From DATKNA01 sp963755755 (GTDB lineage Bacteria; Actinomycetota; Actinomycetes; Actinomycetales; Kineosporiaceae), in NCBI GenBank assembly GCA_963755755.1, contig CAVWLJ010000014.1, forward strand, positions 1 through 64,000: DNA of 64,000 nucleotides, read 5' to 3'. The position numbers and the translations under genes were made by a program. Positions within the stretch are counted from its first letter, which is position 1, and each line of letters opens with the position of its first letter. Below the pieces are notes generated by a model, which had not been told where the DNA came from, ran no database searches, and saw nothing but the letters and a program-made list of their open reading frames with translations. Of this stretch, positions 20,376 through 28,872 are shown in pieces.

Positions 20376-20391
20376 GCAACCCTGTGGAGGA
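20321..20391. promoter_or_regulatory. Cluster of DnaA-box-like motifs
   Basis: A perfect match to the DnaA box TTATCCACA lies on the minus strand at 20342-20350 (read TGTGGATAA on plus). Within 40 bases either side are near matches built on TGTGGA: 20329-20337, 20383-20391, and CCACA in inverse orientation at 20321-20328 and 20363-20368. Two small palindromes overlap them: CTCCACACTGTGGAG (20321-20335) and CACAGCTGTG (20365-20374). The cluster straddles the rhomboid stop codon. Binding by DnaA is inference. It is not called as the origin, since dnaA, dnaN and AT-rich DNA are absent. Confidence 0.4.
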
Positions 20392-20404
20392 CGCGCCAGA
20401 ACGA

Positions 20405-20444
20405 CGACGACGCCCCCCGGCCGTTCGGCCGGGGGGCGTCGTCG
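20405..20444. terminator. Perfect 18-bp GC hairpin between convergent genes
   Basis: The arms at 20405-20422 and 20427-20444 are perfectly complementary over 18 bp (cgacgacgccccccggcc and its complement) with a four-base loop, gttc. It sits between the converging ends of the rhomboid (+) and crgA (-) genes, with no clear T-run on either side. It fits a bidirectional hairpin terminator of the high-GC actinobacterial type. Confidence 0.75.
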
Positions 20445-20452
20445 GATCGTGC

Positions 20453-20701
20453 TCAGCGCCAGCGAGTGGTCATGCCGAAGCCGACGAGCAGCAGGCCGAA
20501 GCCGATGGCGAGATTCCAGTTGCCGATGTCCGGGATCGGGTAGGACGTCTGGCTGATGTAGAACACCACGACCCACACCAGCCCGAGAACCATGAGCCCG
20601 AGCATCACGGGCGCCCACCAGCGGGGGTTCGGCTTCTTGGCGTTCGACCGCTGGGCCGGCGGAATGTAGGCCGCCTGCTTGCGGACCCTGGACTCGGGCA
20701 T
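20453..20701 (-). CDS. crgA: Cell division protein CrgA
   Basis: 82 residues with two TM helices (VMLGLMVLGLVWVVVFYI and NLAIGFGLLLVGFGMTTRW) and a basic N-terminal cytosolic tail (SRVRKQAAYIPPAQRSNAKK), the standard CrgA layout. KPNPRWWAPVM and ending TTRWR are typical. CrgA interacts with FtsZ, FtsQ, FtsI and other division proteins, helping to recruit or stabilise the divisome and, in streptomycetes, restraining septation. ATG 20701 gives the family-length protein. It is read away from the DUF881 gene, with which it shares a 144-base divergent promoter region. Confidence 0.93.
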   Translation of the reverse strand: MPESRVRKQAAYIPPAQRSNAKKPNPRWWAPVMLGLMVLGLVWVVVFYISQTSYPIPDIGNWNLAIGFGLLLVGFGMTTRWR

Positions 20702-20845
20702 GGCGTGCTCCCGTTCTGCTTCGCATCCGGCGAGCCGCCGCCGGAGGACTCCTGGCCGGCCGGCGCTGCGCGTCGGCCCCTGCAGGTAGCGTAGCTCCGA
20801 CTCCCCGTCGCGGGAGTTCCCGCTCGACACCCGGAAGGAACCGGT

Positions 20846-21662
20846 GTGCGACCCGTTCTCGGCCGCGTCCGGCCCGCCAGCCTCGGCGTCTTCGGCGTCC
20901 TCGTGGCGGCCGGGTTGTTGTTCGCCGTCAGCGCCGTGACGGCGCGCGGGACGCAGTTGCGGTCGGACCGTGGCGACGCCGTGGCGCTGCTGCGCAGCGA
21001 GCAGGCCCGGTACGCCGGCCAGCTCGCCCAGCTCGACGGCGCTGCGCCGCGAGGTCGAGGAGAGGTCATCGGTGGCTGCCGGGGGGAACGCGACCGTGCA
21101 GCAGCTGCGGCGCCGGGCGGACGTGCTCGCGGACCATGCCGGCCTCACACCCGTCAGCGGTCAGGCGGTCCAGGTCGTCCTCGACGACGCCCCGCGCCGC
21201 AGCACCCTGCCCTCCGGCGTGACCGCGGACGACCTCGTCGTCCACCAGCAGGACGTGCAGGCCGTCGTCAACGCCCTCTGGCTCGGCGGCGCCGAGGCCA
21301 TGATGCTCATGGATCAGCGGGTCATCTCGACCAGCGCCGTCCGGTGCGTCGGCAACACGCTGCTGCTCCAGGGTCAGGTGTACTCCCCGCCGTACCGGAT
21401 CACGGCGATCGGCGACCCGGCGAAGCTGCGGCAGGCCCTCGACGCCTCGGCCGCCCTGCAGATCTACCGCGAGTTCTCCACCGTGTTCGGGCTCGGCTGG
21501 AGCGTCCAGGACCAGGGCGACCAGACGTTCCCCGCCTTCACCGGCAGCCTCGACCTGCGCTACGCCACGCCTGTGCCGACGCCGTCCCCGTCGGGCTCGC
21601 CGGAGGGGGCACCGGTGCCCTCGGCGTCCCGGGCCTCGACGCCCTCGCCCACATCCGGATGA
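20846..21662 (+). CDS. DUF881-family membrane-anchored protein, frameshifted
   Basis: Start GTG 20846 behind AAGGAA. An N-terminal TM (SLGVFGVLVAAGLLFAVSAV) is followed by a coiled-coil-like region and the DUF881 core: VQVVLDDAP, DLVVHQQDVQAVVNALWLGG, AEAMMLMDQRVISTSAVRCV and YRITAIGDPAKL. The C-terminus is a Pro/Ser tail. One extra base near 21045 breaks DG from ALRREVEERSS. Corrected length is about 271 residues. DUF881 proteins are fixtures of the actinobacterial division/kinase cluster; their biochemical role is unsettled. In many relatives a class E sortase gene follows; here none is present before pabA. Confidence 0.85.
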
Positions 21663-21723
21663 CCCCGTGCGACGATGGCGGGGCACCGAGCGGTGCCCGA
21701 GCCCAGCGCGGAGGTGAGCAGCG

Positions 21724-22351
21724 ATGACGACCCGGATCCTCGTCGTGGACAACTACGACAGCTTCGTCTGGACCATCGCGGGCTACCTCGCCCAGCTCGG
21801 CGCCGCAGTGCGACGTGCTGCGGAACGACGCGGTGACGACCCGGGAAGCCGCCGACCACGACGGCGTGCTGCTCTCCCCCGGCCCCGGCGTCCCCGCCCA
21901 GGCCGGGGTCAGCCCGGACATGGTGCGGTACTGCGCGGACGCCGGGAAGCCGCTGCTCGGGGTGTGCCTCGGCCACCAGGCGCTCGGCGAGGTCTTCGGC
22001 GGCACCGTCGCGCACGCGCCCGAGCTCATGCACGGCAAGACGAGCCAGGTCGAGCACGAGGGCGTCGGCGTCCTCGACGGACTGCCGTCGCCGTTCACCG
22101 CGACCCGCTACCACTCGCTGGCCGTGCTCGCGGACACGGTCCCCGACGAGCTCGAGGTCACCGGGCACACGGCGTCCGGCGTCGTGATGGCGCTGCAGCA
22201 CCGGCAGCTGCCGCTCTTCGGCGTCCAGTTCCACCCCGAGTCGGTGCTCACCGAGGGCGGCCACCGTCTCCTGGCGAACTGGCTGCAGGTCTGCGGCGAC
22301 CCGGACGCGGTCGGTCGCTCCGCCGGGCTCGCGCCGCTCGTCCGGCGCTGA
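21724..22351 (+). CDS. pabA: Aminodeoxychorismate/anthranilate synthase glutaminase component, frameshifted
   Basis: A class I glutamine amidotransferase: ILVVDNYDSFVW at the start, SPGPGVP, the nucleophile Cys in GVCLGHQALGEVFGG, HGKTS, and the His-Glu pair in FGVQFHPESVLTEGGH. It releases ammonia from glutamine for the partner chorismate-using subunit (PabB or TrpE), not present here. One extra G near 21808 (GCCGCAG where GCCCAG-like sequence is expected) splits the first 27 residues from CDVLRNDAVT. ATG 21724 begins the family's first strand. Corrected length is about 208 residues. Convergent with pknB across 62 bases. Confidence 0.9.
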
Positions 22352-22413
22352 GGGACGACGAACGGGCCGGCACCGCCGAGGCGGTATCGGCCCGTCGTGC
22401 TGCCCGGGCCCGA

Positions 22414-24306
22414 TCAGGAGGGCGACGGCGAGGACGACGGCGACGGCTGCCCGGAGTCGCTCGGCGTCGGGGTCGGGGTCGGTGGGGTCCCCGGCTGGGT
22501 CACGCTGATGTTCACCGTCGAGCCGACCTGGACGGAGCCCTTGCCCGGGTTCTGCGCGACGACGATGCCCACCTGCTGCCCGGGCTGGGCGTCGACGAAC
22601 GTCGGGTTCGTCGTGAGACCGAGCTTCGTCAGCGCGTTCGTCGCCTCCTGCAGCGTCTTGCCCTTGAGATCGGGGAGCTGAACGTTGCCGCTGGCGACGA
22701 CGAGGTTCACCTTCGTGCCCTTGGCCGCGCTGCTGCCGGCGTCCGGGTTGGTGGAGATGACCTGGCCCTGCTTGTAGTTCTTGTTGTCCTTCTCCGTGAT
22801 GCTGCCGATCTGCAGCCCCGCCTGCTGGAGCGCGGCGGTCGCGTCGTTCTGCGACTTCCCGGTCACGTCGGGCACGGACACCGCGTTGGGTCCGCTGGAG
22901 AGCACCAGCGTGATCTGCTTGGTGACGGCCACCGTCTGGCCGGACGGCGGGTCCTGGGTCAGCACGGAACCGGCCGGCACCGAGTCGTCCGCCTTCGTCT
23001 GCGAGTGGTCGACGTTCGTGAACCCGACGGCGCTCAGCTGGGACAGCGCCTGCTCCAGCTTCAGGCCCTGCACGGGCGGGACCGCCGCGCTCTTCACGTC
23101 GCTGCTCCCACCGGTGACCTTCAGGATCGTGAAGATCACGAGACCCGCGACGAGGAGGACGCCGAGCCCCAGCAGGGCGTAGGACCAGCCCCGGCCGCGC
23201 TGCTCCGGCGCGCGGCGGTCGCGCCGCGGACCGTAGCCGTAGTCGTCGTCGACCGGACTGCCCGGCAGCATCCCGCCGCCGACGGCTCCCGCCGCCGTGG
23301 TGGGCGCTCCGGAGGCGTACGGCTCGGTCGCGGGCTGCATCGTGCGGGTGCCTGCACCCGCCGCACCCAGGAACTGGGTGGTCGCCGCACCTGCGGCCGC
23401 GCCGGCCGCGTACGCGGAGACCGGACGCCCGCCCAGCGCCGCTTCGATGTCCGCGCGGAACTCGTCCGCCGTCTGGTAGCGCGACTCACGGTCCTTGGCC
23501 AGCGAGTGCAGCACGATCCGGTCGACCGCCTCCGGCACCGCCGGGTTGAACGCGCTCGGCGGCTGCGGCTCCTCCCGCACGTGCTGGTAGGCGACCGCGA
23601 CGGGCGAGTCCGCGACGAAGGGCGGCCGCCCGGTCAGGAGTTCGTAGAGCAGGCAGCCGGCGGAGTAGAGGTCGCTGCGGGCGTCGACCGTCTCGCCCCG
23701 CGCCTGCTCGGGCGACAGGTACTGGGCGGTGCCGATCACGGCCTGGGTCTGGGTCATGGTGGAGGACGCGTCGGCCATCGCGCGGGCGATGCCGAAGTCC
23801 ATGACCTTGACGTCGCCGTTCGGCGTGACCATGACGTTCGCCGGCTTGATGTCCCGGTGCACGATGCCGGTGCGGTGGCTGTACTCCAGCGCCGAGAGGA
23901 CCCGGGCGGTGACGTCGAGGGCGGTGTCGACGTCGAGCGGCCGCCCGTCGTGCATGAGCTCGCGCAGCGTCCGGCCCTCGACGTACTCCATGACGATGTA
24001 CGGCAGGTTGACGGCGGCACCGCCGGACTCGACGATCTGCTCCTCGCCCGTGTCGTAGACCGAGACGATCGCCGGGTGGTTCAAGGCGGCGGCGGACTGC
24101 GCCTCGCGCCGGAACCTGGCCTGGAAGGTGGCGTCGCGCGCCAGGTCGGTGCGCAGCAGCTTGATGGCGACGACGCGGCCCAGCCGGGTGTCACGCCCGA
24201 TGTGGACCTCGGCCATCCCGCCTCGGCCGAGCAACTCGCCGACCTCGTAGCGGTTGCCCAGCACGTGGGGCCTGTCGTTCACCGCATCCATCCCAACCAT
24301 CGTCAC
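22414..24306 (-). CDS. pknB: Ser/Thr protein kinase PknB with three PASTA repeats
   Basis: The kinase domain (about residues 18-280) is complete: GRGGMAEVH P-loop, VAIKLL (Lys49), HRDIKPANVMV, MDFGIARA (DFG) and the activation loop with TQAVIGTAQYLSPE. A juxtamembrane linker, one TM (YALLGLGVLLVAGLVIFTIL) and an extracellular part follow. I count three PASTA modules (starting near VPPVQGLKLEQA, VSVPDVTGKSQND and VQLPDLKGKTLQEA) and a Pro/Ser tail; mycobacterial PknB has four. PASTA domains bind muropeptides or lipid II and couple wall status to phosphorylation of division proteins. The GTG at 24306 overlaps the pknA stop (GTGA); ATGs at 24300 and 24291 are alternatives. Confidence 0.96.
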   Translation of the reverse strand: MTMVGMDAVNDRPHVLGNRYEVGELLGRGGMAEVHIGRDTRLGRVVAIKLLRTDLARDATFQARFRREAQSAAALNHPAIVSVYDTGEEQIVESGGAAVNLPYIVMEYVEGRTLRELMHDGRPLDVDTALDVTARVLSALEYSHRTGIVHRDIKPANVMVTPNGDVKVMDFGIARAMADASSTMTQTQAVIGTAQYLSPEQARGETVDARSDLYSAGCLLYELLTGRPPFVADSPVAVAYQHVREEPQPPSAFNPAVPEAVDRIVLHSLAKDRESRYQTADEFRADIEAALGGRPVSAYAAGAAAGAATTQFLGAAGAGTRTMQPATEPYASGAPTTAAGAVGGGMLPGSPVDDDYGYGPRRDRRAPEQRGRGWSYALLGLGVLLVAGLVIFTILKVTGGSSDVKSAAVPPVQGLKLEQALSQLSAVGFTNVDHSQTKADDSVPAGSVLTQDPPSGQTVAVTKQITLVLSSGPNAVSVPDVTGKSQNDATAALQQAGLQIGSITEKDNKNYKQGQVISTNPDAGSSAAKGTKVNLVVASGNVQLPDLKGKTLQEATNALTKLGLTTNPTFVDAQPGQQVGIVVAQNPGKGSVQVGSTVNISVTQPGTPPTPTPTPSDSGQPSPSSSPSPS

Positions 24307-26000
24307 GTCGTGCCCGACCCCTCAGTTCCCGACGCACCAGTGTCCACCCAACGGAGCCCGCTCCGTCCTTGCCGCGCGTCGCCGTCGGCCAACCCGCGCG
24401 CCGGCGAGGTCGGCGGCGGCGGTTCGACGGTCGGCGACGGGCTGGTCGTGCCCGCCCCGGTGGGCGTCGGCGAGGGGGAGGGTCTCGCGGACGCCGACGG
24501 TGAAGGGCTGCTGCTCGACTTGGGCGTCGGGCTCGGCTTGGCGCTCTTCGACGGCGTCGGCGTGCCCCGGGTCGTCGTCGACGCCGTGGTCTGCCCCCCT
24601 CCGCCGGGCACCACCGGCACGCTCGTCGAGGGGGTTGTGGACGACCGGCTCGGTCGGTGGCTGGTGCTCACGGACGGCGACGTCGGGGTCTGCTGCGCCC
24701 CGCCGTTGTCACCGCTCCCGCTCGGGCGCAGCGCGACGATCAGGGTCCCGATCACGACGGCCGCCACCAGACCGACGAGCGCGATCATGGGGAGTGACAC
24801 CGATCGGACCCGGCGCCCGGCCGGCCGCGCGCCGCCCTCACCGAGCACGGGCAGCGGAGCCGTCGGCGGGCGCTGGTACCCGGACGCCGGGGACCCGCCC
24901 AGCCCGCCGCTGCCCAGCGGCGCACCGGAGGCGGTGGTCGCGCCCGGGGGCGGAGTGCCGAGCGGCGCGGAACCGCCGGCGGGCGGGGCGCCGAACGGCG
25001 GCGAGGCGTACGGCGGCGCCCCGGGCGGCGGCGTCTGCAGGCCGAGGCCGTGGTCGAGGGCGGCGACGCCTCCGAGGGCGCCGGCGGCCCCGATGCCGAA
25101 GACCGTCGGAGCGGCCCCGAGGCCGCCCGTTCCGTTGGCGAGTCCGCCGGTGGTCGGCGGGTTGCCGTACAGGCGCAGGCGCAGCGACTCCGCGGCCGCG
25201 GCGAACGTGTCGGCGCCGGCGATGCGGCGCTGCGGGTCCTTCTCCATCGCGGCCGCCACCAGGGCCCGGACCTCGGGGGCGATGGTCTCCGGCAGCGGCG
25301 GGGGCTCCTCGGAGAGATGCGCCGTCGCCACCCCGATCTGGTCGTCGCCCTCGAAGGGCCGCCGACCGGCGAGGCATTCATAGGCCACGACGCCGAGCGC
25401 GTAGATGTCGGAGGCGGCGGTGGCGGCCCGGCCGCGCGCGAGTTCCGGCGCCAGGTAGTGGGCGGTGCCCATCACCTGCCCGGTCGCGGTCAGCGGCTCG
25501 TGGTCGTCGGGCCGGGCGATGCCGAAGTCCGTGACCTTGACCCGGCCGTCCGGCGTCACCATGAGGTTCGCCGGCTTCACGTCCCGGTGGATCACGCCGC
25601 GCTCGTGCGCCGCGTGCAGGGCGCGGCCCGCCTGCGCGACGATGTCGAGCGTCCGGTCGGCGCCGAGGGCTCCCTCCCGGGCGAGCAGCGCGGACAGCGC
25701 CTCGCCCGGCACCAGCTCCATGACCAGGTAGGCGAGCGAGCGACCCTCGACCGTCGTCTCGCCGTAGTCGTACACCGCCGCGATGCCGGGGTGCGGGACG
25801 CGGCCCGCCGTCCGCGCCTCCGCCCGGAAGCGGCGGCGGAACGCGTCGTCGTCCGCCAGTTCCGCGCGAAGGATCTTGACGGCGACCGGGCGGTCGAGGA
25901 CGACGTCGCTGCCCTCCCAGACCTCGCCCATGCCTCCGAACGCCAGCCGGCGCACGAGCAGATACCGGTGGTCGAGGCTGGTCTCGGGTGTGATCGTCAT
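24303..26000 (-). CDS. pknA: Ser/Thr protein kinase PknA
   Basis: 565 residues. The kinase domain (about 12-270) has AFGGMGEVWEG, VAVKIL, HRDVKPANLMV, TDFGIAR and GTAHYLAPELARG. A Gly/Pro-rich linker leads to one TM (IALVGLVAAVVIGTLIVAL) and a long Ser/Thr/Pro extracellular tail of more than 100 residues without PASTA domains, as in PknA. It phosphorylates division and wall-synthesis proteins at the cell pole. The ATG at 26000 overlaps the pbpA stop (ATGA) and the stop overlaps the pknB GTG, a chain of coupled starts. The reading frame is intact. Confidence 0.95.
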   Translation of the reverse strand: MTITPETSLDHRYLLVRRLAFGGMGEVWEGSDVVLDRPVAVKILRAELADDDAFRRRFRAEARTAGRVPHPGIAAVYDYGETTVEGRSLAYLVMELVPGEALSALLAREGALGADRTLDIVAQAGRALHAAHERGVIHRDVKPANLMVTPDGRVKVTDFGIARPDDHEPLTATGQVMGTAHYLAPELARGRAATAASDIYALGVVAYECLAGRRPFEGDDQIGVATAHLSEEPPPLPETIAPEVRALVAAAMEKDPQRRIAGADTFAAAAESLRLRLYGNPPTTGGLANGTGGLGAAPTVFGIGAAGALGGVAALDHGLGLQTPPPGAPPYASPPFGAPPAGGSAPLGTPPPGATTASGAPLGSGGLGGSPASGYQRPPTAPLPVLGEGGARPAGRRVRSVSLPMIALVGLVAAVVIGTLIVALRPSGSGDNGGAQQTPTSPSVSTSHRPSRSSTTPSTSVPVVPGGGGQTTASTTTRGTPTPSKSAKPSPTPKSSSSPSPSASARPSPSPTPTGAGTTSPSPTVEPPPPTSPARGLADGDARQGRSGLRWVDTGASGTEGSGTT

Positions 26001-27451
26001 TGCCCGAGCACCGCCTCCATGACCTTGCGGGCGATCGGGGCCGCGACCGCGCCGCCGGAGGCGGCCTCTCCCGCGCTGCCGCCGTTCTCGACGACGACGC
26101 CGACCGCGACCTTGGGGTTGTCCGCGGGGGCGAAGGCCGTGAACCAGGCGTCGGGCGCGGGGCCGCCGTGCTGCGCCGTCCCGGTCTTGCCGGCGACCTT
26201 GACGCCGGGGATCTGCGCCCGCGTCCCCGTGCCGGACTCGACGACGCCCTCCATCATGGTCGTCATCTCCGCGGCGACCTCGGGCGAGACGGCGGTGGAG
26301 AACGCCGTGGGCTGCGCCTGGTAGACGACGTCGAGGTCCGACGAACGGACCCGGCTCACCAGGTAGGGCTGCATGACGACGCCCTTGTTCGCGATCCCGG
26401 CCGAGACCATGGCCATCTGCATCGGCGTCGCGCGGACGTCGAACTGGCCGATCGAGGCCTGGGCGACCTGCGCCTGGCTCGCGGTCTGCGGGAAGGAGCT
26501 CGGCGTCACGGTGAGCGGGATCTGCAGCGGGCGGCCGAACCCGAACTTCTCCGCCTGGTCGGCCAGCGCCTTCGACCCGAGCGCCATGCCGAGGTTGGCG
26601 AACGCGGTGTTGCACGAGATCCGCAGCGCGTCGGCGAGGCTGACCTGGTTGTTCGGGCCGCACGGCTGCCGGTCGTCGTTGGGCAGCACGGCCGTCGACT
26701 GCGGCAGGTCGAGCACGCCGGGCGCCGACAGCTGGGAATCCGCGTGGTACTTGCCGGTGGAGAGCGCCGCGGCCGTGTCGATGAGCTTGAACGTCGAGCC
26801 CGGCGGGTAGAGGTCGCCGGCGATCGCCCGGTTGCTCAGCGGTTTGCTGCTTGCGGCCAGCAGCCGGTCGTAAGCCTTCTGGGCCGCCGACTGGGAGTGC
26901 GTGGCGAGCTTGTTGGGGTCGTAGGACGGCTTGCTCACCATGGCCAGCACGGCGCCGGTGCTGGGGTCGAGGGCGACCACGGCGCCCTGCTGGTCGCCCA
27001 GCGCGTCCCACGCCGCCCGTTGGACCTTCGGGTCGATGGTCAGCTCCACCGACGCCCCCTGCGCCTTGCGGCCGGTGAGCAGGTCGGAGATCCGCGGGAA
27101 GAACAGCTGGTCGGCGGTCCCGGCGAGGAACGGCCCCATGGCGGACTCCAGCCCCGTCGAGGAGCCGAAGACGGAGGCGTAGTACCCGGTGACGGGTGCG
27201 TAGAGCGCCCCCTGCGGGTAGCGCCGCTGGAACTTGAAGAGGTCGTCGCTCGGTGTGGACTCCGCCAGGACGGTCTTGCCGGCGACGATCGGCCCGCGCT
27301 CGCGGCTGTACTGCTTGTAGATCGTGCGGGCGTTGCCGGGCCGGTTGTCGAGGGCGTTCGCGCTGACGAACTGGACGAAGGTCGAGCTGCCGAACAGCGC
27401 GAGGAACAACACCGCGACGACGGCGGAGAGACGGCGCACGGGTGCGTTCAC
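25997..27451 (-). CDS. pbpA: Class B penicillin-binding protein PbpA
   Basis: 484 residues. An N-terminal TM anchor (AVVAVLFLALFGSSTFVQFV) is followed by a dimerisation region and the transpeptidase domain with all three motifs: SxxK in PPGSTFKLID, SxN in ISCNTAF, and KTG in VAGKTGTAQHGG. It cross-links peptidoglycan with the SEDS partner RodA encoded just upstream. The GTG start at 27451 overlaps the rodA stop (GTGA). No frameshift. Confidence 0.96.
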   Translation of the reverse strand: MNAPVRRLSAVVAVLFLALFGSSTFVQFVSANALDNRPGNARTIYKQYSRERGPIVAGKTVLAESTPSDDLFKFQRRYPQGALYAPVTGYYASVFGSSTGLESAMGPFLAGTADQLFFPRISDLLTGRKAQGASVELTIDPKVQRAAWDALGDQQGAVVALDPSTGAVLAMVSKPSYDPNKLATHSQSAAQKAYDRLLAASSKPLSNRAIAGDLYPPGSTFKLIDTAAALSTGKYHADSQLSAPGVLDLPQSTAVLPNDDRQPCGPNNQVSLADALRISCNTAFANLGMALGSKALADQAEKFGFGRPLQIPLTVTPSSFPQTASQAQVAQASIGQFDVRATPMQMAMVSAGIANKGVVMQPYLVSRVRSSDLDVVYQAQPTAFSTAVSPEVAAEMTTMMEGVVESGTGTRAQIPGVKVAGKTGTAQHGGPAPDAWFTAFAPADNPKVAVGVVVENGGSAGEAASGGAVAAPIARKVMEAVLGQ

Positions 27452-28818
27452 GCGGCCACCACCTGGGCCATCTCCTCGGTGCTCACGCTGACGCTCTCCG
27501 GCGGCCGGCGCGCGCTGTCGGAGATCCGGAGCAGCAGGCCCACGACGATCCAGTTCGAGACCAGCGACGAGCCGCCGTAGGCGAGGAACGGCGTCGTCAG
27601 ACCGGTCAGCGGGATGAGCCGGGTGACGCCGCCGACCACGACGAAGACCTGCAGCGCGATCGAGAACGCCAGGCCGGTCGCGAGGAGCTTGCCGAACCCG
27701 TCCCGGACGCCGATGGCCGTGCGCAGGCCCCGCTCGACGAGCATGCCGTAGAGGACGAGGAGGGCGAACACGCCGGCGAGGCCCAGCTCCTCGCCCATGG
27801 CCGCGACGATGAAGTCGCTCTGCGCGAAGGGCACGAGGTCGGGGCGGCCCTGGCCCAGGCCGGTGCCGAGGAGCCCGCCGCTGGCCATGCCGAACCAGCC
27901 CTGGATCGGCTGGTACGCGGTGGCGGCGTTGGCGGGGTCGAACGGGTGCAGCCAGATGTTGACCCGCACCTGCACGTGGCTGAAGAGCGCCCACGCGAGC
28001 ACGGCGCCCGCCGCGAAGAGGAGCATGCCGATGACGATCCAGCTGATCCGCTCGGTCGCCACGTAGAGCATGGCGACGAAGAGGCCGAAGAAGAGCAGCG
28101 AGGTGCCGAGGTCGCTCTCCAGCACCAGGACGCAGAGGCTCGCCGCCCAGGCGACGAGGATCGGCCCGAGGTCGCGCCCGCGGGGCAGCTGCAGCCCGAC
28201 GAACTTGCGCCCGACCAGCGAGAGCGAGTCCCGGGCGGTGACGAGGTAACCGGCGAAGAACAGCGCCAGGCAGATCTTCGCGATCTCGCCGGGCTGGAAC
28301 GAGAACGGGCCGACCGCGATCCAGATCCGGGCGCCGCGGATGTCCTGGCCGAGCCCGGGCAGCAGCGGGAGCAGGAGCAGGCCGAAGCCGACGGCCATGG
28401 CCGTGTAGGTGTACCGGGCCAGCGAGCGGTGGTCGCGGACATAGATGATCACGGCGACGGCGCAGGCGACGCCGATGGCGCTCCACGCGAGCTGCCGGGT
28501 GGCGAGCGAGGTGGACCTGTTGAAGTGGTGTGCCAGGTCCAGCCGGTGGATCATCACCAGGCCGAGCCCGTTGAGCACGGTGGCGATGGGCAGGATCACC
28601 GGGTCGGCGTAGGGCGCCCGCCACCGGAGCACGAGGTGCACGACGAGGACGATGAGCGCGAGCCCGCCGCCGACCAGCCACCAGTCCTTGGGCACGGCGC
28701 CCTGGACGGTGAGACCGACGATGGCGTAGGCGGCCTCGGCCACGACGATCGCGAACAGGAGCAGGACCAGCTCCACGTTGCGGCGGGTCGGTGGAACGAC
28801 AGGTGTCACGACGGCCAT
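27448..28818 (-). CDS. rodA: SEDS peptidoglycan glycosyltransferase RodA/FtsW family
   Basis: 456 residues with about twelve TM segments. Family marks: HRLDLAHHFNR, the SEDS catalytic-region pattern LESDLGTSLLFFG with its conserved Asp, GWFGMASGGLLGTGLGQGRP, and SDFIVAAMGEELGLAG; the C-terminal region has PFLAYGGSSLVSNW. It polymerises lipid II together with PbpA. ATG 28818 has AAGGAGG six bases upstream; a GTG at 28824 lies too close to that site. It follows pstP by 54 bases and is coupled to pbpA. No frameshift. Confidence 0.96.
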   Translation of the reverse strand: MAVVTPVVPPTRRNVELVLLLFAIVVAEAAYAIVGLTVQGAVPKDWWLVGGGLALIVLVVHLVLRWRAPYADPVILPIATVLNGLGLVMIHRLDLAHHFNRSTSLATRQLAWSAIGVACAVAVIIYVRDHRSLARYTYTAMAVGFGLLLLPLLPGLGQDIRGARIWIAVGPFSFQPGEIAKICLALFFAGYLVTARDSLSLVGRKFVGLQLPRGRDLGPILVAWAASLCVLVLESDLGTSLLFFGLFVAMLYVATERISWIVIGMLLFAAGAVLAWALFSHVQVRVNIWLHPFDPANAATAYQPIQGWFGMASGGLLGTGLGQGRPDLVPFAQSDFIVAAMGEELGLAGVFALLVLYGMLVERGLRTAIGVRDGFGKLLATGLAFSIALQVFVVVGGVTRLIPLTGLTTPFLAYGGSSLVSNWIVVGLLLRISDSARRPPESVSVSTEEMAQVVAA

Positions 28819-28872
28819 GGCCACCTCCTTCGCGTCGTCGGGCCCGGCAGGGCGCTCGCGGTCATCGGCCGG

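Noticed and set aside
20321..20450. Chromosomal origin oriC
   Set aside because: Only one exact DnaA box, no AT-rich unwinding region and no dnaA/dnaN genes in the window.
21724..25383. A 1219-residue plus-strand open frame running from pabA across pknB
   Set aside because: After the first 27 residues it is out of frame with pabA and then antisense to pknB and pknA, whose kinase motifs are unambiguous.
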